From: Avena insularis
Taxonomy: Eukaryota; Streptophyta; Magnoliopsida; Poales; Poaceae
Assembly (NCBI GenBank): GCA_023614405.1
Contig: CM042687.1
Coordinates: 233,952,292-234,016,291, forward strand
Reading direction: 5' to 3'
DNA: 64,000 bases
Shown piece by piece: positions 23,086 through 34,454 of the stretch (positions within the stretch are counted from its first letter, which is position 1; each line of letters starts with the position of its first letter). The translations under genes were made by a program, and so were the position numbers. The notes below the pieces were generated by a model. The model ran no database searches. It saw only the letters and a list, made by a program, of their open reading frames with translations, and had not been told where the DNA came from.

Positions 23086-26000
23086 ATGAGTGAGGGCGAT
23101 CCCGAGTGCGACCAGGTGGGCGTCGTCGTCTCCGCCGCCAGCGCGGCTACAGGTAAGTTCTGGGCGCTCACCTCGTCGGAGGACGAGTCATCTTCCTCTG
23201 ATGGGGCGGATCTCTCTGATTGTACTGACCGTCGGAGGATCACGAACGAAGTCTCCATCTGATGACTCGTCTAAGGTGAGGAAAATAATCTATAAGCGCA
23301 AGAATCAGAGTTCGGCCGCCATGGAGCTTTCCTGTACGTTTGACAAGGTAAGTTTCCACCATCGTTTAAGCCACTCTCCGTCGGTAACCAGAGCAGTGAA
23401 GCTCCATGTTCTTTAGCCGACGATTTTTTCTCTCAGAGAGTTCAACGCAACCGAGTGGGTTTGCGTCCAAAGAAGAAAGAATAAAATGGCAACCTTCGCC
23501 GTGCTTGCTGGATCGGCAGAGTTTCGATCATGGTAGATCTCGATCTGAATATTTTCAAAAAACTAAGTCAAACGGGCATAAGGCCCATTGTTCTGACGAG
23601 CTGTTTCTGGCCCATGATGCAGGTCACAAGGATCTGGTGCGGCCTGTTTTGAATTGCAGTCCTAGAAGGATGCATGTTCACATAGGGTTGCCTACCGTGG
23701 TGACTCGCTTCGTTCAGTTTGCGCAGCCTTCGTTGTCGACCGCTAGCATCTGTGCTAGGGTTTCTTCGATGGAGGGCCACGGTGATCGATTTCCTCCACC
23801 CATAGGTGGTATGGATAATAGTTTCCAACAACAGCCGCAGGCTAGGCTACAAGTTCTGCGGCCAGGTGATTTCGCTGCTGGGGCTGGAGGCGCCGGAGGT
23901 CGTGCCGCAGATGGGTATGATGGGCGAGGAACACAGAAATTTCCTCCATAGCAATCTAGAGAGAATAACACACATTATGAATCTGGCTCAAGTTCAAACC
24001 AGGGTCACGGTAATGCTTCAGGTGCGTGGTTTCAGGATCAGCAAGGTAATGGTTCTAGGGCTTGGCGGCAAGATCTGCAAGGGTCTAACCAAGGTTTTAG
24101 AGGTGATTTTGGCTCTTTTGATGAAGGGTACTATGAAGGTAGGCAAGCAAATCAAGGCGGTGGGGAACAAGGTGATTACAGATATCGTCGTCCCTATCGC
24201 CATAAGTTCTACGGCAATAGAAATCTTGGTGGTCAGCGAGGCGGTTTTCGTGGTCGCAATTACCATCCTACAGCTGGACGTACCACGCGCCAACCTGAAC
24301 CCCTGGCTAATTGTTCTGAGACGGAGAACACAGCTCTTAGGAAGACTGTCTGTACTACACTTACACCGTTGCAGCCCACCCCTCAAGCTCCTGTGGCGAT
24401 GGTGAGAGATTCTGCAATGACTAACATTGCACCTGATGCTTACTTCAAGAGAGGAACCAAGTCTAATGGTCCGGTCTACTTCAGATGTGATCAAACTGGA
24501 CATATGGCAACTGAATGTACAGCCATTCTTTGTATCTATTGTGCGAAGGAAAACCATGACAAGAAAGACTATCATCTTCTCTCCATGCCGAAGCCTACTG
24601 CAGTTACTTATGGTCTTTGTCGCAGCGAGCTTATGTTCCATGAGGTCCCAGTTTCAGATGAAGTCAGCTTCAAACATGACAGTGGTAAAGTAGGGAAGAT
24701 CACGGTGGAAGGTGGGAAATTGGCAGCTCATGAAGTAATTAAGGAGCTTCTTTGGATCATACCGGGTGATCATCAATGGGTGCTTTCCACAGCTAGAGAA
24801 AACATTTTTCAAACCACTTTCCCTACTAAAGACGATCTGATTAGGCTGACAAAAATTATTAACATTCCAACTGAGATCAGTATGAATCTCAAGTTTGAAG
24901 AATGGAACTCATCGCCAGTTGATAAATATCGCCTAGAGGAAGCATGGGTCTTAGTTTCAGGTTGTCCATATAAAATGCGATGTGACTATTTGGGTTTGTT
25001 TGCGGTGGGATCTTTTATTGGAAAAACTAAGGAGGTTGACATGGAATACACACGGGAAAAAGGAGTTGTCCGCATGTATGTTCAGTGTACTAGCATCAAG
25101 TACATTCCCGCTGGTACTGATCACACGTATGATGGTGTGGGGTATGGTATTACCTTCATAGTGGAGGGAAATCAACAAATTAGAGATGGAGATGCTATTA
25201 TGCATGATGCCCCTACTGATGGAGATGATAAATCATAAGAAAAAAGTAAAGAAAAGGATGAGAGTAATGGTCCTGTTACTAAGCAATATAAAAAAGCTCC
25301 CGAGCCTTCTGCAGTTAATATGGGGCAGCAGACTCATGGTGGGTACAAAAATGCTGACCTTCTTCAGGTTGGGTCTATTTTAATACACTCCCCCACCCAT
25401 TCATGTTTTTCCGAGGGCAATCTTTTAACTTTGAAACCAAGGAGGTTGTGGGGTGACCGTGTTGATGATGAGGGAGATAGTCTTCCTTCTCCCCCAGCTT
25501 GATCTGCACCTACTATGAAATCTACTATAGCTCTCTCGCTGTCAGTCCAGTGTGGCTCGGCTACGCCTTGTCTGTCCTCTGCTGTGGCAGATGGTGAGAG
25601 TGTTTTCTCTGTTGTGGCTGACATGCACGCTGTTGTTCAGGCTTCGCCTGCTACATACCCGAATAGCTCTCCAAGCCATGTGTCGAGAACAGGATATGCG
25701 CATGACTCAAATAGCAACGAGTTTACTTTTTCGCCGGCTATGAGGAAGGAGGAGCTTAAAAGTGGTATGGATCTTGATCAACCCAAGTCTATGACACAGT
25801 TGAGTACTCCGGGAGGGAGTGCTCGTCGCGACTCGCAGCTCAGCTCTCCACAGGGGACATGAGTATTCTTAGGAGGCTGCTACTCTCAAGCCAACATCAT
25901 CTCTTTCGGTGGCATTCCTTTGACAGAGACCAAGGACGTGCGCTCAAGTGACCGCATAAGAGCCCAACCAAACGCTGATGATACTCAGCTAGAAAGGGCG

Positions 26001-26438
26001 CAGAAGCTCGCTTATGATCGGGATCACGCTTCACCGTGAGGTAATAAACCGGCTTTAAAGTTTTCAATTGCTTCTTTTTCGAATGAGGTTGTAGTTCAGA
26101 GAGCTTCTAAACTAGGGGTTTCTCTAGGTGTTTCACCGAGCAAAGTGTCTACATCAGTCAAAATAATTAAAGAATTAGATCTCCAGCGTACGCTCATAGC
26201 TCTTAAAAAGAACGAAGAAAGGGCAAAAAAAAGGTGATGATTCTTTACATACTTTAGTTCTAGACGAACCATGAACCTGAGTACTGATTTAGAGGAAGAT
26301 GAGCATCAAGGCTTGTCGGATCATAAGGATCTGAACCTTCCTATTTCGTCCTTTAAGAAGGCAAAAAAGAGGAAATCAAAAGAAGTTTCTATTATCCGGC
26401 GTAGTGCTAGAATTAATAATAACTCTAATAAAATATGA
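23086..26438 (+). pseudogene. LINE ORF1 (nucleic-acid-binding Gag-like protein), broken
   Basis: The first in-context ATG is at about 23086 (product starts MSEGDPECDQ); this is my choice of start, and an alternative ATG aligned with the other copy lies at 23668 (MHVHIGLP). Frame breaks occur near 23259, 23950, 25238, 25500, 25860, 26037 and 26237. The clearest stretch, 24369-25238, holds a zinc-knuckle-like FRCDQTGHMATEC whose first Cys is replaced by Tyr; the minus-strand LINE has CFRCEDTGHFAGDC. It is followed by CIYCAKENHDKK and then a DUF4283/RRM-like region ending in GVGYGITF. The C-terminus has a basic RRSARIN motif. In L1 elements this protein coats the element RNA. The stop codon overlaps the ORF2 start. 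Confidence 0.85.
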
Positions 26439-29400
26439 AAGGTGGCTTCTGGAATAGTGGAGGCTTTCGTGATTCAGCCAAGCATGCTATTGTTCATGAA
26501 ATGATAAGAGATCACAAACTTGACTTTTTTGCTATCTTGGAAACTGGTAGAGATAATTTTTCTGCACAATTTTTTAAGAATCTCTCTGCTGGCCTAGATT
26601 TTGTTTGGTACTGTATACCTCCACAAGGGAGGCCGGCTGGCATTTTAATGGGCATAAAATCTCAGTCTTTACAAGTCAAAGGGATCACTCCTGGTGATAG
26701 TTGTGTCAAGCTACATCTTTCATCAACAATAGATAAGTTCGAGTGGTCTTTGGTGGCGGTTTATGGGGTTTCTCAGGATGCTCAAAAAGGAGAATTCCTA
26801 GCAGGGCTACGCATTTGTCAACATGACCCGCTGCCCATTTTAGTTGGGGGCGATTTTAATATTATTCGGAGACAAGAAGAAAAGAACAACGATAATTTTA
26901 ATGCTAGGTGGCCTTTTATTTTTAATGCTATAATTGAAAGTCTTGATCTATGTGAGATATCTTTATCCGGTAGGCAATTCACTTGGGCCAATAGAAAATA
27001 AATTCCAACATACAAGAAGTTAGACAGAGTGCTGACAAGTGTGTCTTGGGAACAAAAATTTCCGTTAGTTACTGTTAGAGCTCTCACTAGAGCGGCCTTA
27101 AATCACACACCTCTGTTACTTGATTCCGGTGAGCAAGCCCACAGAGGTAATAAACCACACCTTTCCTTTGAACTATCCTGGCTAAGACAAGAAGTTTTTT
27201 ATGAAATGATTGCTCGAGAGTGGGCAGCGATAAATAGAGATAATAACCCTATGGAGGCGTGGCAAAATAAAATTCGGCATCTTCGCAATTTCTTAAAGGG
27301 TTGTGCTTGCAATAAAAGTAGAGAATACAAGATAGAAAAAGAGAAGTTACTACAGATCATTGAAAAATTTGATTTGAAAGCTGAAGTTACTCCCTTGTCA
27401 CAAGACGAAAGGGAAGCTATGAGAGATGCGAATGAAAAATTAGCAAATCTTAGGAGGGTCGAGGAGTCTAAATGGGCCCAACGGGCAAAAGTAAAGCATG
27501 TTCAAGAAGAGGTAATAACACAAAATATTTCCATTTGATTGCAAATGGCAAGCATAGGTGCAAGAAAATATTTCAACTTGAGCAAGATGAGGGAACTATT
27601 TTAGGTCAAGAGAACCTGAAAAGATATATCATGGAGTTCTATAAGAGATTATTTGGAGCAGATCCTCAAAATAACTTTTCTTTAGTAGAATCTCAAGTAG
27701 CTGATATACCCCAAATCTCACAAGAAGAAAACGACATCCTTATTGCCGACTTTAATGAGCAAGACACGAGGCAATTATCCAAATGGAAAAGAATAAAGCG
27801 CCAAGGCCTGATGAATTCCCAGCAGAATTTTATCAGAAATTTTGATATAATTAAAACCGATCTCATGAATATGTTCATGAAATTCCAAGTGGGGGAATTA
27901 CAGTTGTTCCACCTTAACTTTGGCACAATAATTTTACTTACAAAAAAAATAAAACGCTGTCCAGATTCAACAATTTAGACTGATTTGCTTACTAAATGTT
28001 AGCTTCAAAATTTTCACTAAAGTAGGCACTAATAGAGTGGTAGAGGTTGCGCATAAGGTGATTCAACCAACTCAGACGACTTTTATGCCAGGTCGTCATA
28101 TCCTTGAAGGGGTGCTAATTTTGCATGAAACAATCCATGAGTTACACACCAAAAAGTTGGACGGTGTACTCCTTAAAATAGACTTCGAGAAGGAGTATGA
28201 CAAGGTGCAATGGCCCTTTCTGCAACAAGTGTTGCATATGAAGGGTTTCGATCCAAAATGGTATAGATGGATACACGACTTTGTAAGTAAGGGGAGCATT
28301 GGTATCAAAGTCAATGATGACATAGGTCATTATTTTCAAACCCATAAAGGTTTACGACAAGGAGATCCATTATCCTCCATTTTACTTAACATTGTTGCAG
28401 ATATGTTAGCTATTATGATAGCGCGAGCAAAAGAAGATGGTCAGGTTGCTGGCCTAATACCTCATCTAGTTGAGGGAGGGGTATCAATACTTCAATACGC
28501 TGACGACACAATAATTTTTCTAGAACATGACATCCAAAAGCCCTGAATATGAAACTTATCCTTTGCATTTTTGAACAGTTGTCCGGTCTAAAAATTAACT
28601 TCCATAAGAGTGAAGTCTTCTGTTTTGAACGGGCAAAGGAGGAAGAGGCTGAATATAGGACCTTATTCAGTTGTGAAATAGGATCACTCCCATTTCGGTA
28701 CTTAGGAATACCAATTCACTATCGCAAGCTAAAAAATGGGGAATGGAAACCGGTGGAGGACAGATTAGAAAGAAAGTTATCTAACTGGATAGGCAAGTTG
28801 CTACCTTATGGTGATAGATTGACACTCATCAACTTAGTTTTAACAAGTCTTCCGATGTTCATGCTTTCATTCTTTGAAATACCCAAAGGGGTAAGGAAAA
28901 GACTAGATTATTTCCGATCATGTTTCTTTTGGCAAAGCGATGGGCATAAGAAAAATACAGGCTCGCTAAATGGAACATCATTTGTAGGCCAAAAGATCAG
29001 GGAGGGGGGTCTAGGCATTGAGGTGTTGGAACTAAAAAACATATGCTTATTAAGCAAGTGGCTTTTTAAGCTTCTAACAGGGGAGGGTGTTTGGCATGAA
29101 TTAGTGCACTCAAAGTCGTTATATCAAGTCAAAGCAAAACCATCTGACTCTCCTTTCTGGAGAGGGATTGTGAAAGTAAAAGATGATTTTTTAACGTGGT
29201 TCTTTTAAGGTTGGTAATGGAACAAGCACTCGGTTTTGGGAGGATACTTGTCTAGGGGACGAGCCCTTATCACATCAATATGCTTCCCTTTATCGCATTG
29301 TCCAAAGGAAACAAGTTTCTGTGGCCGATGTTTTATCCCATACACCTCTGAATATTCAGTTTCGAAGAGCCCTCATAGGTAATAGATGGAATATATGGAT

Positions 29401-30047
29401 TTATCTGGTGAGACGCCTAATGAATGTTCATCTGACTGAACAACCTGATAGTTTTGTTTGGAGATTAACGACATCAGGTGTTTACATAGTCAAATCCTTC
29501 TATTTGGATCTTTTAAATGATCACACTAGATTCCTTCGAAAGTATATATGGAAAATGAAAGTACCACTCAAAATTAAGATTTTCATGTGGTTCTTACATC
29601 GAAGGGTTCTTCTTACAAAAGATAACTTGGCTAAAAGAAATTGACAGGGTAGTAAAAAATGTTGTTTTTGTGATAAAGAAGAAACAATTCAACATCTTTT
29701 CTTTGAGTGCCCTCTTGCAAAAATAATATGAAGGATTGTGTATATGAATTTTAACATAGTACCACCATCAGATATTACGAATTTGTTTAGAAATTGGTTG
29801 AATGGCGTGTCAAAAAAATATAAAGTGCAAACTCGAGTAGGAGTTTGAGCTTTACTATGGGCCATATGGAATGTACGTAATGATTTTATCTTTAACAATA
29901 AAAAATCTTCTTAGTTCATGCAGGTCCTACCTACAACCAATGGATATGGGCGACGCTCTGGATACTGGGTGCAGCCGTTTGGAAATGGTAGCACGGGATA
30001 TATTCTGCCAGTTCAACTGGCGTTTTGATCTTCGTTTAACATGTTGA
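26435..30047 (+). pseudogene. LINE ORF2 (endonuclease-reverse transcriptase), broken
   Basis: Starts ATG at 26435, inside ATGA shared with the ORF1 stop. The N-terminal endonuclease has the GDFNIIRRQEE motif and ends at a TAA (26999-27001) just after the WANRK block. RT blocks follow: FRLICLLNV, TTFMPGRHILEG, KIDFEKEYDKV, GLRQGDPLS and the catalytic QYADDTIIF (about 28495-28520). A zinc-finger-like CCFCDKEETIQHLFFEC lies near 29660-29710. Stops and frame changes occur near 27515, 27770, 27810, 27950, 28543, 29206, 29642, 29730 and 29848. At two sites an expected Trp reads TGA (about 29730, 29848). It would nick the target and copy the RNA; as it stands it is non-functional. Confidence 0.9.
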
Positions 30048-30216
30048 TGACATGTCGCTTCATGTTATCATGTATTTTTCTTTGGTTGATTTACGTTGAC
30101 ACTTTGTGTGATCCATGATATAATAATTTGTAAGGGTTTTTTATAATAAAGTAATAAAGTAGACCGTATGTATCAATCGATACAGAGGTCGGGGTAAGAC
30201 CCCATTTCGAAAAAAA

Positions 30217-30266
30217 ACATAGTATTCTATCAATTGGATTATTGTAATGTCCTATCAGTGAAATAA
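30217..30266. other. 50-bp gap between two tail-to-tail LINEs
   Basis: The first 14 bases are the right target duplication of the plus LINE. The remaining 36 bases are host sequence up to the T-run (30267-30274) that begins the inverted LINE. Confidence 0.85.
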
Positions 30267-30398
30267 TTTTTTTTCGAAAAGGGGTATTGGCCCCGGCCTC
30301 TGCATTGACCGATGCATATGGCCTTTATTAACTTATTCAGTTTATTACAGCAGTCTTACAAACCCGCTCATGGATCATAAAGAGTTGTAACATGAATG

Positions 30399-32310
30399 TG
30401 TAGGGGTTCGTAGCATGGAAAACAAAAAAATTCTACCGCATGCAAACAAACAAGACAACATCTATCTACTAGATTGTAGCAACGAGTCGATAGAGGAACT
30501 CACCCTCGAAGATTTCAAAGCGGTTAACGAGAGCAGATTCTCGTGGGTGATATAGTCGTACTGTTGCCGATCTCAAGATCGCGTAGACGATCCTTCCGGC
30601 GCTGCGTTCCGGCAGCGCTTCCGCAGTCGGTCACACGTGGTACTCGATGAAGACCTTCCTCTCCCTTGTTCCAGCAGGCAGCGGAGGTTGTAGTACTCTC
30701 CTCGCGATTCCGGCAGCACGACGGCGTGGTACCGGAAGTAGAGGGGAGATCTCGCAGGGTTTCGCCTGAAGCCGGAGCGAGTATGGTGGACTATGAGAGA
30801 GGCCTTGGATATCTAGGGTTTAGAGTGTCGCCGGTGGCTAGGGTTTAGGATCACCCCAACTCGGTGAGTTGGTGGTGCCCTAGGCGGCGGCAGCAGGGGT
30901 GGTGGCGCCGGCGGCTTAGGGTTAGGGTTTGGGGTGTGAGAGGTGTAGGCTAGAGGGGCAGCTCTGCCCCTCCTTATATAGGTGGGAGGGCGCCCGTTGG
31001 GAGGAGGGAGTCCTCCCCCAACTCGGCCTCCTTGGCCGGTGGGTGGAGGGAGGAGGACTTCCTCCCCAAGTAGGTTTCCTACTCTCCCTCCACCAAGCAA
31101 ACTTGCCGTTTGACTTTTCAAATTGGCGTTTGACTTTTCAAACTAGGATTTGATTTCTCCCTTTATTTTGCCTAGCCATGTTACCTAGTACATGATGCAA
31201 CCATTCCATATTGTCATGAAACATTCATGTACCCTTCCCCTCCGGAGTGCCGGACCTTCCGGACCCTTCTAGAACATTCCCGATGAAAACACCGGAATCA
31301 TTCCCCAACTCCGAAACAGGACTTTCCTTATATGAATCTTATTCTCCGGACCATTTCGGATCTCCTCGTGATATCCTGGATCCCATCCAAGACTCCGAAC
31401 AACATTCGGTCTCTTACTCATCATTCCATAACTACTCAACAACATCGAATCCTTAAGTGTGTCTCCCTACGGTTCGTGAATTATGCGGACATGATCGAGA
31501 CACTTCTCCGATCAATAACCAATAGAGGAATCTGGAAATTCATATGGCTCCCACATATTTCTACGATTACTTTGCGATCGAATGAACCACTTACATACGA
31601 TACCAAATTCCCTTTGTCTCACTATATTTTACTTATCCGAGGTTTTGATCGTCGGTATCTCTGCATACCTAGTTCAACCTCGTTACTGATAAGTAGTTTT
31701 TTTTCGTTCTCGTGATATGTGATCCCTTGTGAGCCAGTCAAATGCTTGCAAGCTAATTGGATGACATTCCACCGAGAGGGCTCATAGTATATCTATCTGT
31801 CATATGGATGGACAAATCCCACTCTTGATCCATGTGCCTCAACCCATACTTTCTGAATACTCAATGCCACCTTTATAGGCACCCAGTTACGGTGTGGTGT
31901 TTGATGTCATCAAAACATCCTTCCGGTGATGGTGATTAGCATGATCTCATGGTCGAAGGAATTAGGTTACTATGTACCAGAAAGCTTATAGCAATTGAAC
32001 TATTAAAATGACTTGATCTTTATGCTACGCTTATCTATAGGAGTATGTCCATCATATCATTCTCTTAATGATATGACCTTGTTATTAACAACATCTCAAA
32101 TGTTCATGATCAAGAAACCATGATCATCTATTAATCAACAAGCTAGTATTATAAAGAGGCTTTACTAGGGACTCTAATTTAGTTTACAAATCACACAAGT
32201 ATTAATATTTCTGGTTAATACTGTTATAGCATGAATGTAAACATTTATCATAAACACAAAGATATAATAATAACTACATTTATTATTGCCTCTAGGGCAT
32301 ATCTCCAACA
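30399..32310 (-). repeat. Copia (BARE/Angela-like) solo LTR, 1912 bp, with GAATG duplication
   Basis: TGTAGGGGTTCGTAGC to CATATCTCCAACA, flanked by GAATG at 30394-30398 and 32311-32315. There is no internal sequence, so it formed by LTR-LTR recombination after insertion into the 3' UTR of the minus LINE. It keeps an intact TATA box (minus-sense CTATATAAGG, about 30973-30981), making it a possible promoter pointing leftwards toward the two LINE tails. Confidence 0.95.
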
Positions 32311-32355
32311 GAATGAGCCATCTAAAAAGATCTAGTAGGAATAACATCCGATGCA

Positions 32356-33207
32356 TCAACACTGAATTCTATTATCAAAATGCCAGCCGCACCGGTTGAA
32401 TAAATCCCGTGCAACCGTTTCCAAACGGGTGCACCCAATAGCCATGGACGGTCTGCGCTCCTCTAACTGAAGATAGGACCACATACGGATCCAGTGGATA
32501 GTTAATGGAATAGCCTGCATAAAAGAAGAAGTCGATGTCTTATTAAAAATAATGGCATTCCTTATATGTCATATAGCCCAGAGTAAAGTACAAACACCCA
32601 CTCATATTTGAACCTTCTCAAGTTTATCTACACCACATAGCCAGTTCCCAAATAAATTCTCAATATTTTTGGGGGGGCTAAATTAAAGGCCATATGCACA
32701 ATGCGCCAAATTATTTTTGCAAAAGGACATTCAAAAAAAATGTTGTATAGTTTCATCTTTGTCACAAAAACAACATTTTTGATTTGCTTGCCAGTTTCTT
32801 TTAGCAAGGTTATCTTTTGTGAGAAGAACCTTATGATTTAGGAACCACATAAAAATCCTTATCTTTAGTGGCACCTTAATTTTCCAAATGTACTTAGGTA
32901 GGAACCTTGTGTGTCCATTGAGTAAGTCTAAATACATTGATTTAACAGTGAAGGCTCCCGATAAAGTTAGATCCCATCTAAACTGATCTTCTCCATCTGC
33001 TAAATTAACCTCCATCAATCGGTTTACTAAATGAAGCCATCTTAACCATTTAGTTCCCGTCAGAGCTCTATGGAAGGTGATATTGAGTGGAGTGTTAGAC
33101 ATCAAGTGTGCAACTGAAACTTCCTTTTGTTGCACAATAGTAAAAAGAGATGGGTATTGAGAAGATAAAGGAGAATCTCCCAGCCATGTGTGTTCCCAAA
33201 ATATAGT
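32356..33207 (-). pseudogene. LINE ORF2, C-terminal part (minus LINE)
   Basis: Continues the ORF2 of 58139-60926 on the far side of element A. The frame is open from the junction at 33207 (FWEHTWLGD block) through KYIWKIKVPLKIRIFMWF to the zinc-finger-like CCFCDKDETIQHFF near 32740-32770, where it is interrupted. The natural stop TGA is at about 32358-32356, matching the end of ORF2 in the plus LINE. Confidence 0.85.
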
Positions 33208-33724
33208 TGTCGTGGTATTGCCGACGAGTACACCATGGAGGGGTCCTCACAATGCGTGTTTAGAGACGTGGGGGAAGGCGGTTGGTTGATGGAGTGCAGG
33301 TAACACGACTTACCCAGTTCGAGATCCTGACGGTGGCGGAATCCTACTCCTGCTATAAATCACTATAAGGGCAATACACCGAGTTACAGGGATTGGTTCG
33401 CTATGTGAGGTGACTAGAAAGTCTAAGTTATTGTGTCCTAAAGTCTCCCATAGGCCCGACTTATATAGTCGCCAGGTCCTAGGGTTATAGGGAAAAGTCC
33501 TAGTCGGACAGGTTACAGAGTCCTACATTGTCTATTACTAGTCTTGTGTGTCTTGTACTCCAAGGCTCAGATGCGTCGGTGACTCAACGTAGCCTTCCTT
33601 TATTGACATGGGCCTCCCTTGGATCCATCTAAGCCAGGCCGACCATGGGCCATACTACCATGGGCCACCCAGGTTATCTGGATAGGAGACATGCTATGAG
33701 GACACCATATAGCATATCCTAGCG
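33208..33724 (-). repeat. 3' LTR of element A, 517 bp
   Basis: Plus strand starts TGTCGTGGTATTGCC and ends CATATCCTAGCG, where the other LTR ends CATATCCCAACA. It is followed by GTAGCCCC, the inverted polypurine tract (33725-33732). Confidence 0.85.
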
Positions 33725-33817
33725 GTAGCCCCGGAGAACTCCGAGATCTTGCGCCGTTGTTGGGGATATGCTATCCTCATAGCATGTCTCTTGTCAGGCC
33801 TTGGGTGGCTCTCCATA
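33685..33817. repeat. inverted repeat at the LTR/polypurine-tract junction of element A
   Basis: The last about 40-60 bases of the LTR (GAGACATGCTATGAGGA...AGCATATCC) recur in reverse orientation from 33758 (TGTTGGGGATATGCTATCC...CATAGCATGTCTC), separated by 33 bases holding the polypurine tract. The second copy has a canonical TGTTGGGG terminus even though the adjacent LTR end has decayed. Confidence 0.8.
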
Positions 33818-34301
33818 TAAGACGTGCCTATGGAGCCTTTTACGATCTCGAGCGATAACTTAGACTTTCTGGTCACCTCCGGCAATGACCTAATCTCTGA
33901 ACTTCACACGTGAAACACTTTCTAGATGGATGGATAAATCGTCAAGCAACATCTTGTAGTCCTCCCAAAGAACCCTGCAAGGTTTTCTCCGTCTTCAATA
34001 TGTAAGTCGGAGAAATGTTGAATATTCCATCATACTCTTCCATAGCCGTACTGGATCCGTCCATGCCGGAATCTTCTGATGTGACGGCTCATCTGCCTAT
34101 GTTAGCTAGGGCGACGTAGGAGTAGGTCAGCGACGCCTCGTAAACATGCAGAGAACGCAATCATGTCCGATTTTCCCGCGCGAGCGATACGAACCGTTGG
34201 TGGCGACGGTTGGGACGTGGCGAAATTTCCGCGCACATTCGTGCACACGTCGTCTACACGTCAACCGTCCGATCAAGCTGCACGAATCTTGATGCTGGAG
34301 A
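33818..34301. other. 3' region of element A upstream of the antisense gene
   Basis: No open frame. It contains GACGTGG and ACACGTC motifs near 34213-34260 that could serve as upstream elements for the antisense promoter; this is inference only. Confidence 0.4.
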
Positions 34302-34311
34302 TTATAAATAG
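34302..34311 (+). promoter_or_regulatory. TATA box of the antisense gene in element A
   Basis: TTATAAATAG, about 153 bases before the ATG at 34455, followed by a CT-rich leader. Element B has a TATA-like sequence at a similar distance (about 169 bases) before its antisense gene, which argues for a real internal promoter. Confidence 0.5.
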
Positions 34312-34454
34312 TAACTGTGGTGGACTTTTTACTTTTCACCTCATTCTCTCCTCGCATCGTCTTCTTGCTCCAGCGAGCGCCCCCTCGAGCTCTCCGCGCA
34401 ATCCTGCGAAAAACCCTAGATCCAATTCTCGCCAGTCACCTCCAAACTCACTCA

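Larger units (their letters stand above)
22737..30216 (+). mobile_element. full-length L1-type LINE, plus strand, 7480 bp
   Basis: Flanked by a perfect 14-bp target duplication (22723-22736 and 30217-30230) and ending in CGAAAAAAAA. It contains a 5' region of about 350 bp, ORF1 (about 23086-26438), ORF2 (26435-30047) with endonuclease and reverse transcriptase, and a 170-bp 3' UTR. Its 3' end (GAGGTCGGGG...CCCCATTTCGA plus A-run) is shared with the minus-strand LINE starting at 30267. Both ORFs contain stops and frameshifts, so this copy is inactive, but it is not 5' truncated. Confidence 0.92.
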
